Assembly: GCA_023473545.1 (NCBI GenBank)
Contig: JAMCXO010000001.1
Location: 1 to 9,613 of the forward strand
DNA from: JAMCTM01 sp023473545
Lineage (GTDB): Bacteria; Patescibacteriota; Microgenomatia; Levybacterales; UBA12049
Length of the DNA: 9,613 nucleotides
Direction of reading: 5' to 3'
Below the pieces are notes generated by a model. It was not told the origin of the DNA. It searched no databases and was given only the letters and a program-made list of their open reading frames with translations. The position numbers were made by a program, and so were the translations under genes. Shown here piece by piece: positions 6,234 through 9,613 of the stretch. Positions within the stretch are counted from its first letter, which is position 1. The number at the start of each line of letters is the position of its first letter.

Positions 6234-7106
6234 ATGGCGCAAAAAGATTATTACGAAATTTTGGGTGTTTCTAAAAACGCGACCCCGGATGAAATAAAAA
6301 AGGCTTATAGGAAACTGGCGCTTACCTATCATCCGGATCGCAACAAAACCAAAGAAGCGGAGGCAAAGTTTAAGGAAATAAACAATGCCTATGAGGTTTT
6401 GTCCGATCAAGGCAAAAGGCAAAGGTATGATCAGATGGGACATAGTGCTTTTGAGCAGGCAGGCGGATCTGGCGGCGGTCCTTTTAGGGGCAGTTACGGA
6501 CCCTTTACTTATACATACAGTACGAGCGGCGGCCAGGGGATGGATTTTGATTTTGGCGGCTTCTCCGATCCGTTTGAAATCTTTGAGCAGTTTTTTGGCG
6601 GATCTTCGCCTTTTGGCGCACAGCGGCAGAGGCGGAATGTCTACTCCATAACCATAGATTTTATGGAGGCTGTTAACGGAACGGAAAAGACAGTTAGCAT
6701 AAACGGCAAAACGCAAAAAATAAAAATTCCCCCAGGCGTAGATGAGGGGTCAAGGATTAGATTTAATGACTACGATGTTATAGTAACTGTTGGCCCCCAC
6801 CCAAAATTTAGACGGGAAGGTTATGATGTGATCTCGGAGGAGAAAATTTCTTTTGCCGACGCGGCTTTAGGAACACAGATTGCCGTTGAGACTGTTTATG
6901 GAAATGTTAATCTTAAGATTTCCTCGGGTACCCAGCCTGATACGGTTATAAGGCTTCGCGGAAGAGGGATTAAACAGCTAAGAGCCACCGGACAGGGAGA
7001 TCATTATGTGAGGATAAAAGTTGAAGTGCCGAGGCGTTTGACAGGCAGACAAAAAGAGTTATTACACGAATTCCAGAAAGACAGCGGCAGAAAAGGATGG
7101 TTTTAG
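6234..7106 (+). CDS. dnaJ: J-domain co-chaperone, type B (no zinc finger)
   Basis: The protein stimulates DnaK ATP hydrolysis and delivers substrates. The J domain occupies residues 1-70 (DYYEILGVSKNATPDEIKKAYRKLA) with the essential HPD motif at 33-35. A Gly/Phe-rich region follows to about 130 (GGSGGGPF, GGFSDPFEIFEQFFGG). Two beta-barrel substrate domains complete the 290 residues (IPPGVDEGSRIRF; FADAALGTQIAVETVYG). The protein contains no cysteine, so the four CxxCxGxG repeats of classical DnaJ are absent. By architecture it resembles CbpA or type B J-proteins, yet it occupies the dnaJ position of the heat-shock operon and is probably the main DnaK partner here. Its stop is TAG. No Shine-Dalgarno sequence precedes the ATG at 6234. 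Confidence 0.93.
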   Translation: MAQKDYYEILGVSKNATPDEIKKAYRKLALTYHPDRNKTKEAEAKFKEINNAYEVLSDQGKRQRYDQMGHSAFEQAGGSGGGPFRGSYGPFTYTYSTSGGQGMDFDFGGFSDPFEIFEQFFGGSSPFGAQRQRRNVYSITIDFMEAVNGTEKTVSINGKTQKIKIPPGVDEGSRIRFNDYDVIVTVGPHPKFRREGYDVISEEKISFADAALGTQIAVETVYGNVNLKISSGTQPDTVIRLRGRGIKQLRATGQGDHYVRIKVEVPRRLTGRQKELLHEFQKDSGRKGWF

Positions 7107-7114
7107 CGCCGGAT

Positions 7115-7133
7115 TATTTTGGGATATTTTGGG
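7115..7133 (+). repeat. Two helically phased TATTTTGGG repeats upstream of the tuf promoter
   Basis: TATTTTGGG occurs at 7115-7123 and 7125-7133, a 10-bp period, ending 2 bp before the tuf -35. T-tracts phased by one helical turn in this position could bend DNA or act like an UP element for a strong promoter. An activator site is an alternative. Function is inferred from position only. Confidence 0.4.
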
Positions 7134-7135
7134 TA

Positions 7136-7164
7136 TTGACGGATAAAAAAAATTATTGTATAGT
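7136..7164 (+). promoter_or_regulatory. Strong tuf promoter
   Basis: TTGACG (7136-7141), a 17-bp spacer and TATAGT (7159-7164) give a near-consensus housekeeping promoter in the 103-bp gap between dnaJ and tuf. Transcription would begin near 7171, leaving a leader of about 40 bases. It makes tuf expression independent of HrcA. Confidence 0.85.
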
Positions 7165-7172
7165 ACATTTAG

Positions 7173-7189
7173 CCTTAATAAATTTAAGG
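7173..7189 (+). promoter_or_regulatory. tuf leader hairpin
   Basis: CCTTAA (7173-7178) and TTAAGG (7184-7189) form a 6-bp stem with a 5-base loop right at the predicted start of the tuf mRNA. ATTAATTTTTAATT follows. It could stabilise the 5' end of an abundant message or take part in start-site selection. No Shine-Dalgarno sequence follows before the ATG. Confidence 0.4.
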
Positions 7190-7209
7190 ATTAATTTTTA
7201 ATTCGAAAA

Positions 7210-8397
7210 ATGGCGGACGCAAAGAAATTTGAAAGAACAAAGCCCCATGTTAATATTGGAACCATTGGTCATGTGGATCATGGTAAGACTACCTTGACAG
7301 CCGCTATTGCTACGGTTTTAGCCAAACAGGGAAAAGCAAAAGCAATGAAGTACGAAGACATTGATAATGCTCCTGAGGAAAAAGCCAGAGGCGTAACCAT
7401 TAATATTACCCATATTGAATACGAGACAGACAAGCGTCATTATGCCCATATTGACGCCCCCGGACATGCCGATTATATTAAAAACATGATTACCGGCGCC
7501 GCTCAGATGGATGGCGCTATTTTAGTTGTTTCCGCTCCCGATGGCCCAATGCCCCAAACTCGGGAGCACATTTTATTAGCCCGACAAGTTGGCGTACCGG
7601 CGATTGTTGTTTTCTTAAATAAGGTAGATATGGTATCCGACAATGAACTTTTGGATTTGGTTGAAATGGAAGTTAGAGAGCTTTTGACAAAGTATCAGTA
7701 TCCGGGAAATGATGCGCCTATTATAAGAGGCTCGGCGCTAAAAGCATTAGAGGGCGACCCGGAAGGAGAGAAACAGATTTTAGCGCTTATGGATGCGGTT
7801 GACAGCTACATTCCAACACCAAAAAGAGATGTGGATAAGCCTTTTCTTATGCCGGTTGAGGATGTATTTTCCATCAAAGGCAGAGGCACGGTTGTTACCG
7901 GAAGGGTTGAAAGAGGAAAAATTGCCGTTAATGATCCGGCTGAAATAGTTGGCATAAAGGCAACAAAGTCAACTGTTGTAACAGGGGTTGAGATGTTTAG
8001 AAAGCAGCTTGATGATGCCCAGGCGGGAGATAATGTTGGTCTTCTTTTAAGAGGTGTTGAAAAATCCGATGTTGAAAGAGGACAGGTTGTTGCCAAACCC
8101 GGATCAATCACCCCGCACACGGAATTTGAGGCAGAGGTTTATATCCTTGCCAAGGAAGAAGGCGGACGTCACACACCTTTCTTTACAGGTTACAGGCCGC
8201 AATTCTATATTCGCACAACCGATGTAACAGGCGAGGTTACTCTTCCTCAGGGGGTTGAAATGGTAATGCCCGGAGACAATACAAAAATGAAGGTAAAGCT
8301 CATTGTTCCTGTTGCCTTGGAGGAAGGATCGAGATTTGCGATCAGAGAAGGCGGAAAAACAGTTGGAGCAGGTGTAATTAGCAAAATTATCGCTTAA
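7210..8397 (+). CDS. tuf: Translation elongation factor Tu
   Basis: EF-Tu delivers aminoacyl-tRNA to the ribosome in its GTP form. At 395 residues the length is standard. Motifs: GHVDHGKT at 20-27, RGVTI at 60-64 in switch I, DAPGHADY at 82-89 with the catalytic histidine at 86, NKVDM at 137-141, and the G5 region GSALKALEGD. Domains II and III follow, with RGTVVTGRVERG and the GVEMFRKQLDDAQAGDNVG stretch. Two cysteines well known from E. coli EF-Tu (in DCPGH and NKCD) are replaced here by Ala83 and Val139. The start is set by the canonical MADAKKFERTKPHVNIGTIGH opening. It is followed by rpsJ after 5 bp, the usual str to S10 junction, so tuf and rpsJ are probably co-transcribed from the tuf promoter. 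Confidence 0.98.
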   Translation: MADAKKFERTKPHVNIGTIGHVDHGKTTLTAAIATVLAKQGKAKAMKYEDIDNAPEEKARGVTINITHIEYETDKRHYAHIDAPGHADYIKNMITGAAQMDGAILVVSAPDGPMPQTREHILLARQVGVPAIVVFLNKVDMVSDNELLDLVEMEVRELLTKYQYPGNDAPIIRGSALKALEGDPEGEKQILALMDAVDSYIPTPKRDVDKPFLMPVEDVFSIKGRGTVVTGRVERGKIAVNDPAEIVGIKATKSTVVTGVEMFRKQLDDAQAGDNVGLLLRGVEKSDVERGQVVAKPGSITPHTEFEAEVYILAKEEGGRHTPFFTGYRPQFYIRTTDVTGEVTLPQGVEMVMPGDNTKMKVKLIVPVALEEGSRFAIREGGKTVGAGVISKIIA

Positions 8398-8402
8398 GAG
8401 AA

Positions 8403-8711
8403 ATGCCTAAAGGTAGGATTAGGGTACGTTTAAAAAGTTACGACGCACGGGTGATTGACTCTTGCTGTCAGCAAATATTAGACACAGCCATCAGGACTGG
8501 CGCTAAGGTGGTAGGTCCTATTCCCCTTCCCTCCAGAAGAACTGTCTACGCGGTTAATAAATCTCCTTTTATTGACAAAGACGCCAGAGACCATTTTGAG
8601 CTAAAGGTTCATAAAAGGTTAATTGATATTGTATCCCCAACAGATAAAACAATTGACAGCCTTACCCATCTGGAACTGCCGGCCGGGGTTAGCATAGAGG
8701 TTAAGATGTAA
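8403..8711 (+). CDS. rpsJ: 30S ribosomal protein S10
   Basis: S10 is a 30S head protein, and in many bacteria it also acts with NusB in transcription antitermination. The 102-residue protein matches the family throughout: IRVRLKSYDARVIDSCCQQI, the TGAKVVGPIPLPSRRTVYAV loop, DHFELKVHKRLIDIVSPT and the closing LPAGVSIEVK. It begins 5 bp after the tuf stop with a purine-rich AAGAGAA before the ATG, and is the first gene of the S10 cluster. It is then separated from rplC by an unusually long 182-bp gap with its own promoter and terminator, so rpsJ appears to belong with tuf transcriptionally. Confidence 0.97.
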   Translation: MPKGRIRVRLKSYDARVIDSCCQQILDTAIRTGAKVVGPIPLPSRRTVYAVNKSPFIDKDARDHFELKVHKRLIDIVSPTDKTIDSLTHLELPAGVSIEVKM

Positions 8712-8765
8712 TGGTCTGCCCGCTCCATAATGGTTTGGTTCACCTTTCAATTCCCAATTAATCGC

Positions 8766-8794
8766 TTGTATTTGGGGAAGAGTTATTATATAAT
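8766..8794 (+). promoter_or_regulatory. Promoter for rplC and downstream S10 operon
   Basis: TTGTAT (8766-8771), a 17-bp spacer and a perfect TATAAT (8789-8794) lie in the rpsJ-rplC gap. Transcription would start near 8801, giving a leader of about 93 bases before rplC. The -35 matches only in its TTG, so strength may depend on the perfect -10. An imperfect dyad, TTCCC (8751-8755) with GGGAA (8775-8779), flanks the -35 and could be an operator. Confidence 0.65.
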
Positions 8795-8806
8795 CTAATT
8801 AAGATA

Positions 8807-8827
8807 ATGGAGGTGATTAAAGCCTAA
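8807..8827 (+). other. Possible leader minigene (MEVIKA) containing an orphan Shine-Dalgarno sequence
   Basis: ATG GAG GTG ATT AAA GCC TAA could encode a six-residue peptide starting about 6 bases from the predicted transcript start. Within it, GGAGGTGAT (8809-8817) is complementary to nine bases of the usual bacterial 16S 3' end (ATCACCTCC). It is the strongest such match in the window, yet no ATG, GTG or TTG lies at normal distance behind it. A ribosome here would cover 8821-8836 and so block the antiterminator helices. It may instead be a 30S docking site, or chance. Confidence 0.3.
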
Positions 8828-8857
8828 TTTCGGCTAAAACGATCTATATTGTTTTAT

Positions 8858-8893
8858 AGAGGTAGCTGGGATAGGCTGCCTTTTTGTTTTTTT
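8858..8893 (+). terminator. Intrinsic terminator directly before rplC
   Basis: AGAGGTAGC (8858-8866) pairs with GCTGCCTTT (8875-8883) as a 9-bp stem with two G-U pairs and an 8-base loop. A nearly pure T run, 8881-8893, follows and ends exactly where the rplC ATG begins. The six-pair GC core followed by T5-G-T7 is a textbook rho-independent terminator. It would terminate both read-through from tuf-rpsJ and the local rplC transcript unless the alternative fold forms. Confidence 0.75.
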
Positions 8894-9601
8894 ATGATAA
8901 ATGCGCTTATTGGTAGAAAAGACGAGATGTTTCAGCTATTTCTTGAAAACGGCACAAGGATTCCTGTGACGAGTGTTGCTGTTGGCGCTAATTCCGTCTT
9001 GCAGGTTAAGACGGTTGACAAGGATAGATATAGCGCGGCTCAATTAGGTTTTGGAGTCAGAACAAAAATTAATAAGCCCTTGGGAGGATTGGTAAAGAAA
9101 GCAGGCGCAAAGAATGCGCCTTCGTTTATAAAAGAGGTTCGTGTCTCAGATAAAGAAGAGCTAACTCCTGGGGACAGTTTTTCCGCCTCCCAGGTTTTTG
9201 AGCCCGGGGACGTGGTGAATGTTGAAGGAGTCTCCAAAGGCAAGGGTTTTGCAGGAGTTGTTAAAAGACATCATTTTAAAGGCGGGCCGAGAACCCATGG
9301 TCAGTCGGATCGGGAGAGGGCGCCTGGGTCTATCGGTCAGACAACCACACCGGGAAGAGTTTACAAAGGTAAAAGAATGGCCGGCAGAATGGGACATGTC
9401 CGCGTTACGGTTAAGAATTTAAAAGTGATGGATGTTTTGGATGATAAGATTCTGATCAGAGGTTTGCTGCCCGGCGGAAGAAACAGCATGGTTTTTATAC
9501 AAAAGGTTGGCAAGGATAGAAAGTTTGTGCCTTTATATAAAGAAGCGGAAAAGACAGAAAAGACAGAAGAAAAAGAAGATAAAAAGGAGAAGAAAGAATA
9601 A
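8894..9601 (+). CDS. rplC: 50S ribosomal protein L3
   Basis: L3 is an early 23S rRNA-binding protein with a loop reaching toward the peptidyl transferase centre. From ATG 8894 it has 235 residues and opens MINALIGRKDEMFQLF, matching the family opening (MIGLVGKKVGMTRIF in E. coli). The frame stays open upstream to a TTG at 8849, but that stretch is the terminator hairpin and does not resemble L3. The central signature is intact: GKGFAGVVKRHHFKGGPRTHG, then PGSIGQTTTPGRV and KGKRMAGRMG. At the position of E. coli Gln150, methylated by PrmB, there is Thr (GQTTTPG against GQNQTPG). The C-terminus has an added low-complexity Glu/Lys tail of about 20 residues. No Shine-Dalgarno sequence is present, only a T-rich tract before the ATG. 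Confidence 0.95.
   Translation: MINALIGRKDEMFQLFLENGTRIPVTSVAVGANSVLQVKTVDKDRYSAAQLGFGVRTKINKPLGGLVKKAGAKNAPSFIKEVRVSDKEELTPGDSFSASQVFEPGDVVNVEGVSKGKGFAGVVKRHHFKGGPRTHGQSDRERAPGSIGQTTTPGRVYKGKRMAGRMGHVRVTVKNLKVMDVLDDKILIRGLLPGGRNSMVFIQKVGKDRKFVPLYKEAEKTEKTEEKEDKKEKKE
9549..9566 (+). repeat. Tandem 9-bp repeat in the rplC tail
   Basis: AAAAGACAG occurs twice in tandem (9549-9557, 9558-9566), encoding repeated Glu-Lys-Thr in the charged L3 extension. The same motif occurs at 6101 in the DnaK tail. It is likely slippage in low-complexity coding DNA. Confidence 0.65.
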
Positions 9602-9602
9602 T

Positions 9603-9613
9603 ATGTCGGTATC
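9603..9613 (+). CDS. rplD: Probable start of ribosomal protein L4, cut by the window edge
   Basis: An ATG one base after the rplC stop begins a frame reading M-S-V before the window ends. AAGGAGA at 9584-9590 lies upstream, though about 12 bases away. L4 follows L3 in the conserved S10 operon, so rplD is the expected gene. Only three codons are visible, so the call rests on gene order. Confidence 0.45.

Larger units (their letters stand above)
8801..8893 (+). promoter_or_regulatory. Candidate attenuator leader of rplC (terminator/antiterminator switch)
   Basis: Three nested helices can form: AGCCTA (8821-8826) with TAGGCT (8872-8877), CGGCTA (8831-8836) with TAGCTG (8863-8868, one G-U), and TCTATA (8843-8848) with TATAGA (8855-8860). 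The two outer helices use 8863-8868 and 8872-8877, which the terminator hairpin at 8858-8883 also needs, so the two folds exclude each other. A local hairpin AGCC (8821-8824) with GGCT (8832-8835) would compete with the antiterminator and favour termination. This is the layout of a transcription attenuator, but the ligand or signal is unknown and it matches no riboswitch class I recognise. The pairing is read directly from the sequence; function is inferred. Confidence 0.55.

Noticed and set aside
8712..8765. tRNA or other structured RNA gene after rpsJ, prompted by GGTTTGGTTCACC
   Set aside because: No acceptor stem, anticodon arm or T-arm can be assembled; only short weak dyads are present.
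8849..8893. A 15-codon N-terminal extension of L3 from TTG at 8849
   Set aside because: The stretch is explained by the terminator hairpin and T-run, encodes nothing like L3, and the family opening starts at the ATG at 8894.
1..9613. Alternative genetic code (TGA as sense), as in some candidate phyla
   Set aside because: TGA is not used as a stop here, but all genes reach normal length with ordinary codons, tryptophan is TGG, and no in-frame TGA is needed at any conserved position.

Overview
The window looks like part of a compact bacterial chromosome holding core translation and chaperone genes. All genes read under the standard bacterial code. Every visible stop is TAA or TAG; TGA is not used as a stop, and no conserved position requires TGA to be a sense codon. 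A type B DnaJ without a zinc finger, an unusually short HrcA, and first-of-transcript genes without a Shine-Dalgarno sequence suggest a small-genome lineage such as the Candidate Phyla Radiation (Patescibacteria, perhaps Microgenomates). That assignment is an inference from general character, not a measured placement.

Layout. 3-299 (+) is the C-terminal part of a cyclophilin-type peptidyl-prolyl isomerase that enters from outside the window. It converges, with 5 bp between stop codons, on a minus-strand fragment of ribosomal protein S7 (rpsG C-terminal half, about 305-598). This fragment is fused out of frame to the end of a small membrane-anchored ORF (585-785, -). A divergent promoter region (about 786-859) leads rightward into fusA (860-2968). 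Next comes a complete HrcA-controlled heat-shock operon, hrcA-grpE-dnaK-dnaJ (3023-7106). It has a CIRCE operator laid over a consensus promoter, and overlapping gene ends at hrcA/grpE and grpE/dnaK. After its own strong promoter, tuf (7210-8397) follows, then rpsJ (8403-8711), a 182-bp non-coding gap, rplC (8894-9601) and the first codons of what is probably rplD.

Taken together, this is a str operon (rpsL-rpsG-fusA-tuf) running into the S10 operon (rpsJ-rplC-rplD). A heat-shock operon sits between fusA and tuf, and the place normally held by rpsL-rpsG is occupied by a broken, inverted rpsG end. The elongation factors, ribosomal proteins and the DnaK folding machine that serves new chains are therefore adjacent, but each block has its own promoter.

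The most interesting non-coding stretch is 8766-8893, between rpsJ and rplC. It has a perfect TATAAT box, a nine-base Shine-Dalgarno sequence with no conventional gene behind it, and a textbook intrinsic terminator whose T-tract ends at the rplC ATG. A nested set of three helices upstream would, if formed, destroy that terminator. This reads as a candidate attenuator controlling the main part of the S10 operon. More widely, fusA, dnaJ, tuf and rplC all show a hairpin followed by a T-rich stretch just before a start codon with no Shine-Dalgarno sequence.
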